A stretch of 64,000 nucleotides of DNA from Trifolium pratense (Eukaryota > Streptophyta > Magnoliopsida > Fabales > Fabaceae). Shown here piece after piece: positions 52,601 through 63,865 of the stretch (position 1 is its first letter; each line of letters opens with the position of its first letter). The stretch covers positions 5,292,001 through 5,356,000 of the forward strand of contig NC_060064.1 of assembly GCF_020283565.1 (NCBI RefSeq), written 5' to 3'. Position numbers and translations under genes: made by a program. Below the pieces are notes generated by a model. It did not search any database and was not told where the DNA came from. It was given only the letters and a program-made list of their open reading frames with translations.

Positions 52601-53532
52601 TTTATTATCATTCAACTATAGTATGTTCACTATTTAGGTTTGTGAGTTTTATTTTACAATCTGGTGATGGTAGGTTCATTTAAATTTCATCAATTGCATT
52701 TTTCCTTTGTTTTTACCCTTTTAGAATTAACATGTGATCTATAGTCATAGTCATGTGTGCAAATTAAGAATTGAATAACTATTTTGAATTAACATGTGAC
52801 CAATAGTCATAGTCATGTGTTATTCTTACATTTATATAGATGGTAGACAATTGAAGACTATGAGAAGTTAATTTGTGCATCAAATGGAGAGTCACTTTTT
52901 GTCATGGAGGAACCACGTTCGGCTCGAGAGAAGAACCACGTTTATTTAGGAAGCAATTAATGTGTGATTGCTTGATATGAGAGTCACTTGATGTATATAT
53001 ATAGCCGTTATAATTATATTGAAAATTTGATTGTAAACTTTAGTTTCAAGAACAATGGTAACACCGGTGAAGATTTCTTTGTATTTTGGTGAAATATGTG
53101 ATCCCCATGGATTGAATTAAAAAATGTTTCCATATTAATTTTTTATTCAATGTATTTTTAATTTATTTAATTTGTTTTATAACGTCATAAATTAGTGAGG
53201 GAATTTGAAAAATGTCATAAATTAGTGAGGGAATTGAGATATGTCACTAATTAGTGAGGGAATTTGAAAATCCGTCACTAATTAGTGGCGGAATTTTGAA
53301 GACAAATGGGTCCTTAAGGTTATTCGTTAGTGACGGATATTATAATTTACGACGATATAAATCCGTCGCAATTTATGACGGAATACAAATTTTCTCACTA
53401 ATGGTTTGCGACGTTGAAATTGTTTATGGATTTTGAGTCGTCGCTAAATCCGTCACTAAAATGGTTTGTGACGGAATTCAAGTTATTAGTGACGGATTTC
53501 TTCCCTCTCTAAATTTAATTTTTCTAGTAGTG
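49647..53532. mobile_element. CACTA element 2, carrying a captured gene fragment
   Basis: Starts CACTACTACAAAAACAC and ends TTTTTCTAGTAGTG, flanked by TAA (49644-49646, 53533-53535). Subterminal arms are dense in GTGACGGA and GTGAGGGA words with their complements. The 3.9 kb interior has no recognised transposase. It contains a CTF7/ECO1-like fragment with an intron (50265-50690) and a piece encoding LPDMPTIGADLLRVFGLPRL near 51215 that I do not recognise. Confidence 0.88.
50265..50690 (+). pseudogene. CTF7/ECO1 (cohesin acetyltransferase) fragment inside CACTA element 2
   Basis: The first piece reads CSTCGVKFTPENVEDEKSHA then QFHKSFKQGIQF, the C2H2 zinc finger expected in ECO1-family acetyltransferases, which establish sister-chromatid cohesion. 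An intron (donor GTAATC, acceptor TTTTTTAG at about 50463) separates it from GLTNERIISSHKSGG, then SSHRN, VVKMMEIESG and, in another frame, QHCKDSKV. Both pieces match my memory of the family order. A stop precedes the VVKMM block, a frameshift follows it, and the GNAT core is absent, so it cannot be active. The retained intron indicates capture of genomic DNA. The reading of the small zinc finger carries the assignment, so another C2H2 source is possible. Confidence 0.6.
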
Positions 53533-53535
53533 TAA

Positions 53536-54934
53536 TAACTCATTTTATGTGATGTTTTTAGGCCTTTGATACTTGAATTATTACTTGCCAATATGATGAT
53601 CATTTCATTTTTGAGTTAGTTTGAAGTATTTTGAGTCAAACAAACTTAGTGCCATTTGGATTTCACGTTATTTTAATGTATATAATTTAACTTAGGTAAA
53701 GTGTCAAGAGAGACCACAAGAGCCCAAAAGAGGTTTCAGTACTTAAATATTATGGAGATTGAGAGAATACTTGGTGAATGAACTATGTTGATGGTGAGGT
53801 TCACAAAAAATGCATTTCAATCTTTGCATGATGTTATATGCTTTATACATCATTGGTGGTTAATGTAATTCTAGTACTAACATTATAGTTTATCCAAAAC
53901 ATTGGGCTGAATCGAATGTAAACTGGGTTTTGAGTTTGGACCTATATGTAAAGCTAAGGTGTATACAAAACAATTGGTTTGTGCAATTTTCAATTTATTT
54001 GAAATGCTTTTTCTTATTGATTTTTGGATTTTCTATGAATTTGATTAAATAATGAATACCATTAATCAGAGCCTTCAAAGAAAAGAAAATTGGAGGGGGT
54101 GACTTTGGAATGGGAGGAAGGGAAAGAAGGACAAGGGAATCTTTCATTTGTTTTTGAGAGATTTTTTTTCCTTTCAAATAATCTAATCACTAAAAGTTTC
54201 ACCGACGTAAACAAAAAAAAAAAAAGTTTCACCGACAAATAAGAGGAGAATATTTTTTTTCTATAGAGTATTATAAAAAGAAGTAATAAATTTTAATCAA
54301 AATCCCTTCTTCTAATGTTGTTTTTGAGTTTTTCATATTAGATGAGTCTACTATCCATTCTTCAACTTTCTTTCATGCTCTCAAGGTGTCCCTGAGATAT
54401 TTTTGAATGGTTACGTGACAAAAAAATTATATTTTGGTCACTGTCACAAGAAGATAAAATAAGCATTTGAAAAAAATAATTAAATAATTTTACTTTTCAA
54501 ATTATTAAATGATGTAATATTTGTTGTGAGAGTGACCAAAATGTAATTTCTTAGTCATGTGACCATCAAAAAATATCTCCTATTTCACTTCAAATATCTC
54601 CTTATGTTGGTCTTTTGGGGTCCGATCATTAATTTTGGGTGTAATGAGGTAATAAACTGTTTTTATTTGTTGAACTAGTTTTTGAAGTCTTTATTTGTTG
54701 AACTAGTTTTTAAAGTCAAGAAGGAAAAGAAAAAAAACCAATTAAGAAAACTTAAAAACCAATATAAGCAAGAGATTGCGTTTTCAAAGTCAAGAACTTA
54801 TGCGTCAAAAAAGAAGTCAGGAACTTAAAAAAACCAACTAAAGAAAACTGTTTTTATTTGTTGAACTAGTTTTTAAAGTCAAGAACTGTTTTTATTTTGG
54901 TGTTACTTTCTTTTGATTGCAGGATTGGGTTTTC
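53536..54934. other. Spacer with short repeats
   Basis: TTTATTTGTTGAACTAGTTT then TTAAAGTC occurs three times between 54660 and 54890. A MITE lies at 54394-54579. No gene seen. Confidence 0.45.
54394..54579. mobile_element. Fold-back MITE with about 50 bp inverted repeats
   Basis: GAGATATTTTTGAATGGTTA pairs with TGACCATCAAAAAATATCTC, and further in TTATATTTTGGTCACTGTCA pairs with GAGAGTGACCAAAATGTAAT. Flanking duplication not clear. Confidence 0.7.
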
Positions 54935-55135
54935 AACAACATTAGGCGGACTATTTTCATAACGGCCTGTTGGTATTTATGAACTTGGAGGAACAAATTT
55001 ATTTTTCAAGAAGGTTTTAGTAGATTGCGCTTGCGGTTTTGGCGACTTCCATCGTGATTATAATGGGAGATGGATCAAAGGGTATACAAAGAAGATTGGA
55101 GCTTGTGATGCTCTTCATGCAAAAATGTGATTCTA
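54935..55135 (+). pseudogene. LINE-type RNase H region fragment
   Basis: The frame reads NIRRTIFITACWYL, stop, TWRNKFIFQEG, then after a frame change CGFGDFHRDYNGRWIKGYTK and KIGACDALHAKMW. This matches the linker and N-terminal strands of plant LINE RNase H (GxxRDxxGxWIxGF, C.A..AE.W). Confidence 0.6.
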
Positions 55136-55295
55136 AGATTCTCGAGGACATGGTTACCAGTAACTGCTAGTTTAGCAGGAAATATCCGACACTAGTGCGG
55201 CTCATTCAAAGGATTGTCATGTAAAAATCAGCCACACATAGCAGGAGGGTAATAGGAGTCTGAATTTTCATGTTATGGAGAACACCCCCAGTGAT

Positions 55296-55810
55296 TGTTG
55301 GAGATTTTCCAAAATATATTTGAAAGGTTGCAATGGTTAATTTGAAATTAAGATTTACATTTTGAAAGTCTTTCAAAGATTGTGTTCCTTCATCATTTGA
55401 CATAAGTTTTTCTATAAATAGAGACACTTAGGAGGTAAAAAACACACAACATATATCATGTTTCCATGAGTTAGAATTCTGCCAAAAATATTCCTAAATC
55501 ATTTCTTCATTTCTCTAGTGCACGAGAGTATTTGAGGGAACTTTATTCTGTAAAATATCATTGATCGATACGTTTGATATATATGTGTGCAAGTGCAATC
55601 CATGTCAAGGTTTCCAAAGTATCCCGAAGGGGATTCGTCGGTGAACCCATTTGCATCCGGTTTACATAAACTGATAGGAGCGAATCGAACCTAAAGCTTA
55701 GTGTATCCACACACACACTTTGAAATTTATGTGCACCATCATCATGTCTGTCTTCATCATCTTCTTGTTCGAATATTTGCAGCAGTCCCCCAACACAAAA
55801 TGTTCTAACA
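55296..55810 (+). mobile_element. Solo LTR, copia-like
   Basis: Begins TGTTGGAGATTTTCC and ends AAAATGTTCTAACA (TG...CA, TGTTGGA/TCTAACA inverted ends). A TATA box CTATAAATAGAGACAC lies at about 55413. Flanks GTGAT (55291-55295) and GTAAT (55811-55815) differ at one base. No internal region. Confidence 0.7.
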
Positions 55811-55815
55811 GTAAT

Positions 55816-56843
55816 ATATTCATTTGATGATATCTCTAAGACTACCCCTAGTGTAGTTTTTTTATTTTATTTTTGGCTTTTTACTCTCTTTTATACCAAA
55901 AAAAACCAACATAAGCACAAGGGCTGTCTCCGAGACCTTCTCTGCAGTTTTGGAGAACTTACAAACTTGGATTATGTTCGAACCCTAATTGAAATAGGCG
56001 ACACTTGGTGTCCGAAGTCTAACATGAGACTTTTGTAATGGAGAGAAATTTATGAAAAAAAATAAAAAAAAAGTTTTTTATTGAGGTATATTTAAAGAAA
56101 AAAAAATGCAGTGACAGTGTCAAATAATTTTACATTGTCAATCAATACCAACAATGTTTTCCGCCACATCACCCCCACTAAACTCCACTTTCTTAATATG
56201 ATGTGAAAGAATATTTCATTCTTATTGGTTGTCAGTGTAAAATTAATTTACATTGACGGTGCGTAGTCTTTAAACTCATATTTAAAAAAATAAAACAAGA
56301 AAAAAAAACTTTTATATTTTATTTTTATAAGCAAAAGATTTGTACGGGATAGTGTTAATGTGTTATTAACCAAAAAAAAAAAATCCTCTAGTTTAATCCG
56401 GTTCGGAGATTAGTTATGCCATCAAGTAATTTCAGCACTCTCCTGATCGTAGTTGCGGAAGATCGAATCATAATTTATTCTACTAAATTCAACGTCAATT
56501 ACCAAGCAACTATGAATTGGTAAAAAAAAAAACCATTATATTTTAACATGTATTGTTTTGACATAATTAATTTTGTAGCAATTACGCATTAAGTTTGTTT
56601 TTTACCCCGACTGGACAATTACTAGCATTTATGGTTAGTTATACCGTATTTGCAATATTTGAAATATTGGATTTGATTCAATTTTAAAACCAAATTGATC
56701 GGAAGATAAAAAATAACAAAATCTAAGAGTTGCTTTATTATCCTTAAATAAAAAGTTTCTATATTAAAAAAATAAAAAACCTAAGAGATGAATTCAGAAT
56801 TGCTTAATTTTCTATAAACAATGTACAAGAAATAAAAGCGGTA
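55816..56843. other. Upstream spacer of the H15 gene, with one MITE
   Basis: AT-rich; MITE at 56107-56265. No gene. No clear TATA box immediately upstream of 56844. Confidence 0.45.
56107..56265. mobile_element. Fold-back MITE of the TACACTGTCA type
   Basis: TGCAGTGACAGTGTCAAATA then ATTTTACA pairs with TGTAAAATTAATTTACATTG then ACGGTGCGTA; inverted arms of about 40 bp. Confidence 0.6.
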
Positions 56844-57377
56844 ATGGAAAAGCTGAAAGAATCACTTATGTTACGTTTTGCAGAATTGAACTCTCCCTCT
56901 ACCATCAATTCTCCACATGTCTCCTCTGTCATTCACAATCATCTTAAACATGTTTTCAAATCCTTCCATACCCCTACTCATCCTCCTTATCACTTGGTAA
57001 CTTTTTCTATATATTTCTTGATTTATTTTATTCACAAGTTTTTTTTTTTATTTAATTTTTTTGGTGCGCGTATGTAGATGATAAATAGAGCGATGAAGGA
57101 GTTGAATGATAAAAGTGGTTTGACCGAGGAAGCAATCTCGGAGTTCATTAGAAAGGAATATGATGGAGATTTACCGTTTGCACATGAGACTATTTTTCGT
57201 ATTCATCTAAAGAAGCTTTGCATGAGTGGAGAACTTGTGTGTATTGACGATGAAAAATATATGCTTGTTTCCGAAAGTGAAGTGGTTGGAGCGACGTTTG
57301 AAAGTGAAGAAAAAGACGAAGAGAAAGAAGATGAGAATGATGAGAGGAGGAAGAAAACGAGGAGATCAATAATTTAA
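56844..57377 (+). CDS. H15 (linker-histone globular) domain protein, small
   Basis: Two exons, 56844-56996 and 57078-57377, join as HL/MINRAM to 150 residues. The join completes an H15-like winged helix at about residues 44-112: HPPYHLMINRAMKELNDKSG, LTEEAISEFIRKEYDGDLPF, then HLKKLCMSGELV, as in linker histones and plant H15-domain DNA-binding proteins. The C-terminal tail is acidic then basic (EEKDEEKEDENDE, RRKKTRRSII), quite unlike the Lys/Ala/Pro-rich tail of a true H1 and too short to hold an AT-hook array. A nuclear chromatin protein is inferred. The start MEKLKESLML is the first ATG of the open frame. The 81 bp intron is short but has clear GT and GTAG borders. A truncated H1-like duplicate is the main alternative. 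Confidence 0.75.
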
Positions 57378-57961
57378 AGGGTAAGACTCTAGATTGAAAA
57401 CTCAATAGAAATTACTTTTTTTTTGTGTTACATACTTTGTTTTTTGTTTTTGGGGGAATGATTTTTATTTAGGGAAATGCTAGATGTTACGAAACTAAAT
57501 TAGAAGAAATACAAAAATTATACTATTATCGAGTTGTTATTACTTTTTTAGCCATCATTTATCTTCTTTATTATCACTATTACCCTTGTATGGTTATGAT
57601 TCTCCTACTGTCGTCCAATCTCATCTATGACCACTTCGTACTACATAGCATCACTGTTTTATTTAACCGTTTTATAGTAGTACAATATTTTCAAAATTTT
57701 AAGTGAATGTAAGTTACTTGGTTAATTGGTTAATTACCAGGTGAATGTTATGAAACTACTAAAACGGTTTTATATAATTGAGAACAACAATGCTATTTCT
57801 TGCCAGGACTTTTGATCATGAATACCTCACAAATTATAGTGTATCAATAAAATCTCATTCTATTCGGAAAATATGAGAGTTATGAATATAATTTTGGTCA
57901 AACTTTTAACTATGTAGTGCAATTTAACTTGCTTCGTGATGTTGTTGTGATTTGTTTTGCA
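57378..57961. other. 3' flank of the H15 gene
   Basis: AT-rich spacer up to the hAT element; nothing else recognised. Confidence 0.4.
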
Positions 57962-57969
57962 GCTATATT

Positions 57970-58521
57970 TAGGGAAGGCAAAAATATCCCTACCCGCAGA
58001 TATCTGCGGATAAAATCTGTCACGGGCACGGAGCGGATAATTTAATGGATATCCGGATAAAATAAATGGATATTTTAAATTATCCGTATTTAATGGATAC
58101 GGATGCGGGTTTGATACTACCAGTGCCCGCAGATATCCATACCCGCTAATAAATTAGTAAAATTACTTAAATATCCCTACTTAAATATAAACTCTAGTAT
58201 TTTTATCTTATTAAAAAAAAAAATTCTTCTCATGTTTTCTCATATTCAACAGAGAAAACTTTTCAGATTATTTTTTCATTTTTTGAAGTAAAAAATTTCA
58301 TCATCTTCTTACAACTTTTCATTTACGATAAAAAAAAAATCCTAATTTACCATTTCATGCATGAATATCTGTAAATATCCACGGATATCTCAAAATCTGT
58401 GGATTACCCGCTTGGCGGAAACCCGCACGGATATGGAGCGGACACAGATATCATATTTATCCAACGGAGTGAAAACGAATATCGTACTATCCACCTCCGT
58501 GAATATCCATTTACATCCCTA
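57970..58521. mobile_element. hAT-type non-autonomous element with GGATAT-rich arms
   Basis: Ends TAGGGAAGGCAAA and TTTACATCCCTA are inverted, flanked by a perfect 8 bp duplication GCTATATT (57962-57969, 58522-58529). The arms are full of GGATAT/ATATCC and CCCGC words. 552 bp, no transposase. Confidence 0.88.
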
Positions 58522-58529
58522 GCTATATT

Positions 58530-59881
58530 AAGTATTTTCTATTTGAAAATATTAAAGTATATAAAAATAAGAAATAATTTCAAAGTATATGAACTATACT
58601 AGTATATTAAAATTTATTTCATAGTCTTTGGTATTTTGTCAATATATATAACACTAAAGACTAACATGATAATATTTAAATATTTATTTTTCAAAAAAAA
58701 ATGATAATATTTAATAATAAAAAAAGAGATATTTTTATATACTTTAACAATTAATTACTTGGTCGATAGTTTTTTTATTTAACAGGGTCATATTTTATGT
58801 CCTCTAATCTTATATCTGTTTTCTAATCTATTTAGGATGTCGTAGTCTCGTAGATCCATCCTATTTTATTTTTTAAAAAATAATAATAGAGAAAAAATTT
58901 GTTAGAAAAACTTTGTATGCCGATGAATGTTAGAGTAGTTTTGTTCTTTTGGTGTTTTACCTTCTTTTTGTTCACAAAAAATAAATAAAATAAATTAAAA
59001 GCTTACTTTTCCATGAAAAATTTAAAAGTTTTTTATTTTTATTTTTATACATAGACGAAATGACAAAATTATTATTGTATTATATACACTTACACACACA
59101 AGTGAAGAAAACGGGTATCGAACCAAAAAGTTTTTATTTTTTTTTATTTTTTTTTTATAGAATCGAACCAAAAAGTTTATTCTACAAGATGTTTTGATGC
59201 AATGTTTTCCATTCAATGAATGCAAAACTATCGACCAAAAGAGAGTTGCTTTGCAGAACCAATAATAACCAAGTAATTTTTTAATTAATTAGTCCCTACA
59301 AACACAACATCATCATGTACTAGCTTTTATATCTTAAAACGGGTTTCATACAATGTCCAAATCAGGACAATATCAGATAGATAAGGCACTCTATGATGTT
59401 ACATACGAACCATGTCCAAGGAATATTAAATATATGTTACAAAAGATATAAAAACCAGGTTGACATGTTTTAATTTTTAGTTGACACACTTGAATTAATA
59501 ATTATAAAAACATCTCTTTATTTACATTTTTACTTTCTCTTTTCATAAAACTTACAAAGGAATTGATGAATCCAACAATTTTTTATTTTATTTTCACCAT
59601 ATACCCTTTGTAAATTTCTTGAAAACAAGATATAAAAATGAAAATCTGGTGATATTTTTACAATAATTAATTAAAATATATCAACTAAAAAAACAAAACA
59701 TACCCTATATTAGTACGACCGAACTTTATCCACCCTACCATTTCTAAAAATTAAAATTCAAAAGTATACTTACATACGAAAAAAATCTCTTGATTTTTTT
59801 TTGTCTGAAAGTATACTTCTAAACAGCATAAAAACGATATCAGATGAAAAAAAGTCGGAACCTTTTTATTAAGATCAAATT
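58530..59881. other. AT-rich spacer and 3' flank of the glutaredoxin-like gene
   Basis: No gene or clear element was recognised. Short frames here are AT-driven. Confidence 0.4.
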
Positions 59882-60718
59882 CTAGCAGCAGCAAATGGGA
59901 CATTTGACAAGACCATTCTCATTGCAGTCATGACATCTAAGGAAACATTCATTATTGTTGTTGTCACCATTGTTGATGAAGACTTTGCAACTTCCACAAC
60001 AAGTTGAACAAATAGTAAATCCCATGTTACCACAACCAATGCAAAGACAATGACTAGAAACAGTTGGTGTTCCTTCTAAAATCTTCCCAAGCCAACCCAT
60101 TTCATGCAATCCAATCACTTCATCAGCTCCTCCAATGTATCTTCCTTTGATAAAAAGCTTTGGAGGAATCACTTTCTCTCCCAATATGTTCCACATCTCC
60201 TCTCTATATTTCAAATGTAGAGACACATCTCTTTCATGGTACATTATTCTAAAACTTCTCAACAAGAAATGGATTGTGTTGCAATCTTGAAATGTTTTCC
60301 TTATTCCTCTCAAACTCGTAGTGTAAAGAATTATTGAATTGCTTCCTCCCGGTGGACATTTTTCTTCAAAATCGTTAAGAGACGGATAATCTTTGATGCA
60401 TGTCACTTGTTTTGTTGTAGCTAATTTGAAATTGAATTCTTGTTCTTCAAAATGATCGTTTTCATCATCATCATCGTTCTCACTTCGATCAAGGCTTTTA
60501 AATTCTAGTTGATCAGAAAGGTTGATTCCTGTTCCAGACTGGACCGAGGTCAATCTCAGATCATTTCCTTTGTTGTCATCTAAGAACGGAGATGTTGGAC
60601 ATTTTTGGATGCAAAACATATCTTGGTTGTTGAGTTGAATAACAAGGCCTTGTTTTGAGTTGGTTTTGGTTGGGATGATTTTCATTTTTCTAAGAAAATT
60701 TCTTCTCATTCCTTTCAT
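59882..60718 (-). CDS. Glutaredoxin-like protein with C-terminal CxxC zinc motifs
   Basis: A single uninterrupted frame of 278 residues starting MKGMRRNFLRKMK, typical of the intronless plant glutaredoxin-like family. Residues about 125-235 carry the glutaredoxin fold: SIILYTTSLRGIRKTFQDC, ERDVSLH, VIPPKLFIKGRYIGGADEV. The position of the redox CPYC motif is TSLRG, so the usual active-site cysteines are missing, as is common in this family. The C-terminal 50 residues hold repeated CxxC pairs (CIGCG, CSTCCGSC, CHDC, CPICC), probably a DnaJ-like zinc-binding module. The N-terminal 120 residues are Asp/Glu-rich and unconserved (DDDDENDHFEEQEF). A role in protein-protein contacts or redox regulation is inferred; substrate unknown. 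M4 (MRRNFL) is an alternative start. Confidence 0.88.
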   Translation of the reverse strand: MKGMRRNFLRKMKIIPTKTNSKQGLVIQLNNQDMFCIQKCPTSPFLDDNKGNDLRLTSVQSGTGINLSDQLEFKSLDRSENDDDDENDHFEEQEFNFKLATTKQVTCIKDYPSLNDFEEKCPPGGSNSIILYTTSLRGIRKTFQDCNTIHFLLRSFRIMYHERDVSLHLKYREEMWNILGEKVIPPKLFIKGRYIGGADEVIGLHEMGWLGKILEGTPTVSSHCLCIGCGNMGFTICSTCCGSCKVFINNGDNNNNECFLRCHDCNENGLVKCPICCC

Positions 60719-60887
60719 GATATATCTTCAAAAAAAACTTGATGGTTGATACACTACATGCTATGTTCCACTTAAAGAGTGAACAAAAGAAAGAGGGTGA
60801 GATTTTGAGAATGACTTGTATGGAGCATTGTGAGTGGAAGGATTAAGAGAATTGGGTTGGAGATAAGTTCTCTCTTATTTTCTAGTA

Positions 60888-60901
60888 TGACTATATAAAG
60901 T
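60888..60901 (-). promoter_or_regulatory. Putative TATA box of the glutaredoxin-like gene
   Basis: On minus the sequence reads ACTTTATATAGTCA, about 175 bp upstream of the start codon, a plausible TATA position with a leader of about 140 nt. Confidence 0.5.
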
Positions 60902-63229
60902 AGAAAATGAAAGGCTTTTGTTATGTTTAGTTGCTTTATCAAAAGTCTTTTTGAATGATCACTGCATGATGTGGGGGCAAGGGTATACCCACTATGACTA
61001 TCCATCTTCTTTTATCATACTAGAGGACTGACACTTTACCTACCATTTGGTGGTGCCTCAATCATCATGCTAAAGTGTAGTCTAGCTGAAGTACTATATG
61101 ATTGATAAATGTAACAGTGTAAATTAACGGATAGTGTATTTTGGTATGAAGTGAGCAACATGTCCATGATTTACCAATTTGATGGGGGAACTAAACTAAT
61201 TAACTATGCCATATTCTTATAATTAATCTCAATTAATTGGCACATGACTTTGATAGTTGATTCTGATATAATTAAGTGGGGTGTCCTTGATGATTAGGCA
61301 AATGTCTCGTCCTCATTGGTCAAATGTCATCACTTTGGGATAAATGTGGAACATGCTATGCCTTTTGTTGCCAACACAAGAATACCAACACACTTGTATA
61401 CTTCATGATTCCAAAACCCTTTCTCTTGATTTCTCATCCCATTCAAACAAATTAAAGTTACCTTTTAATCCTTCTATCCGCAATCAAATGCAGTTGTCAC
61501 GCACATAAAGTGTAAAAGATAAAAAAAATTGTTGTAACTAGCACTAAAGATTGCAACCAATAATTGTATTATGTTATATGCCCATTCCCAAAAAGTGCAT
61601 CATTTGGCCACCAAACATATTGTTGAAAGTTGAAAACACATTTGTGTCTAAGCACATGCTATACCCTCTTTACATTCATGTATGTATGATCTTCACTCTT
61701 CAGAAATAGGTAGTTATTAAATTCTGAATGCAAATGAACCAACACTTGAATGCTACTCTCATATTGATACTCATATTAGACCACATATTTGTGTTAATCA
61801 TTACAGCAGAGCATGCTACAAGTGCTTGCCAACTTTTCCATGCTTCCTGCTTCAAAGTCTTAGTCTAGTCCTCGTGTCTCGTTTATTATATGCAACAATA
61901 CATCATGATAGGTGGGGAGTACCCTGGAAGTGTCGGAAACAACAATGAGCTAATCCTCCAGGATCACTAATGTAGTTTATGTGAGACTACTCACTAACAC
62001 TTGAACCAACAATAACATACACATTTCTTCGAGAGATTAATAACTATACACCGTTTATATGTATTAAAAAAAAATTATACTCATCCAATGTGAATGTGGA
62101 TCTAGAATGACGTCCAAAGTGTTAAAAGTGCGATAGAGCTTAGTGGCGGAGCTCTTCAGCGGAGAATAATGTAGCTGCAAACACTCATACGCTGAAGATA
62201 GTTATGACTTATGATTTAAGTTAGCGAGAGATAGGAGAATGACATGTATCTTTCCCCTAAGTGCTTAGGTCCTTATATAGTGGACCCTTTCTTGGATGGA
62301 AACCGTTGAGAGATTTTCGACGTGTGATCTTCATTGTGTGGTGATTGCCTTAGGTGGTGTGATGTGAACGTGTCATAAATTTGAACACACTATATGTATT
62401 TGAACAAGGAAAAAAAGAGAGATAAAATCAAGCATTACTTTCCAAGTTGTCATAAATTGAGGATGTATAACAATATTTTGCATTTAAGTTCCAATTATTA
62501 TATAGAAGAAACCAACAATTAGATTAGAAAGATTTTTGAATCAGCTGCAGAATCAATTGAAGAAATGAATACGATAATTTAATGACTTACAGGTGGAATG
62601 AATCCAGGCAAAACCTTAGTAATTTTACTACATTAGAAGTATCAAACCCAACTTTCATATTAGGCAAACTCATAAAGAATCTAAAAGTCTAGCAATAAAA
62701 GGACTAGTTTATTTTTCATATCTGCAAAGGCATGAAAGGACCGATTCTAGTAATGGAAAATCAACAATGATCTCATTAATACAAAGATTTTATGAGCAAG
62801 ATTCACCTCACATTACACTTGATGGAAAAGAAATCCAAAGTCTACAAGTGTAATGGCAAGACAACAGATAGGTTTTAAGGCTTGGAACCTGCAACAGAAT
62901 TTCAGCCGTGGTTGTTTTATTTTTGTACAGGGTTCCCTTTATGATATTTCTATCCTTATATGAGAATATGGAAGTGGTTCACAGTTACCAGTGGAGGATA
63001 CTAAAATAGCATGAACATGAAATGACTGGAGATTTGTATTGTAGGACTTTTATTTAAGTTCAAACTATGCGGTTAATCGCATATACACATGATGGAATGC
63101 ATTTTAGACCCAGTTTTACCTTTTCGTGTTTTTCAATCACATCGTAACAAATAGCAATGCTCTTTTTTTTTTTTTTTCTTTTTTTTTTTAAGTAGGATTA
63201 TATATACACAATCGTGTTATATATACGCG
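60902..63229. other. Intergenic; LTR-like remnant near 62090-62400
   Basis: No gene found over 2.3 kb. At 62215-62345 the blocks GAGATAGGAGAATGACATGT, CCCTAAGTGCTTAGGTCCTT and ATATAGTGGACCC, CGTTGAGAGATTTTCGACGT resemble the promoter part of legume gypsy LTRs read on minus, with TATATAAGG as TATA box. Ends could not be defined. Confidence 0.4.
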
Positions 63230-63850
63230 ATGAAATTTTTGCAATTCAATTGAAAACATGTTATCAAAATCTTCAAAGGTTTCTTTCTTGACCTCCAAAA
63301 CTTTCTTGAGGGAGTAACATATCAACACCACCACCAATAGAATTTGCATGTGGCGGTATCTACATGTTGGATCGTCATTTCTGAGACGTGATATCGTATT
63401 AACTGCCCAAATACCATAAGTGAAGTCTCGTTTATGAGCTCTACTATGAAAACCCTGAATCTTCCTCCAAGGAGCATGCCTTGAGATATTCTTTGTGCCA
63501 AAGTTTGAACAAATAGAAGAAGTATCAAGTTTACATTGATTTGAGGAGTATGTTTTGTGATATTCCAGGTTCCAATGTTCGAAAACTTCAAAGAAGTTTA
63601 ACACCTTGAAACAAAAATGAAAGACACGTTTCAATGTTATGATGTATAAGTAAATGATTGCATATAAAACAAAATGCAAGAGCAATATGGTATGTAAAAC
63701 TTACCACATTGGACGCCTCCATCATCTTGAAAGAAATTGGATTTGTTTGATCATCGTCTCTGGAAAATGTTGATTCTGAAAGCGGATGGTCAGGAAAATA
63801 TTCATTGCCAGGATTATTCGTTGTAGTTTCATCGGACGACAAGCCAGGTT
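63230..63850 (-). CDS. Unrecognised two-exon fragment at the right edge
   Basis: On minus, a frame with LSSDETTTNNPGNEYFPDHP and SFKMMEASNV ends at a good donor (GTG/GTAAGT, about 63704). An acceptor at about 63604 (TTTCAAG/GTG) resumes in phase with VLNFFEVFEHWNLEYHK, then HAPWRKIQGFHSRAHKRDFT and YGIWAVNTISRLRNDDPTCR, to a stop near 63188. I do not recognise the family. The upstream part is replaced by an LTR-like repeat from 63866, so the 5' end is missing or lies beyond the window. An overlapping second frame on the same strand (63322-63591) is equally long, so coding status is uncertain. Confidence 0.3.
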
Positions 63851-63865
63851 GTTGATTATAGTAGT

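Noticed and set aside
63322..63591. 89-codon minus frame overlapping the edge fragment
   Set aside because: Competes with the splice-supported frame and has no recognised domain; left unassigned.
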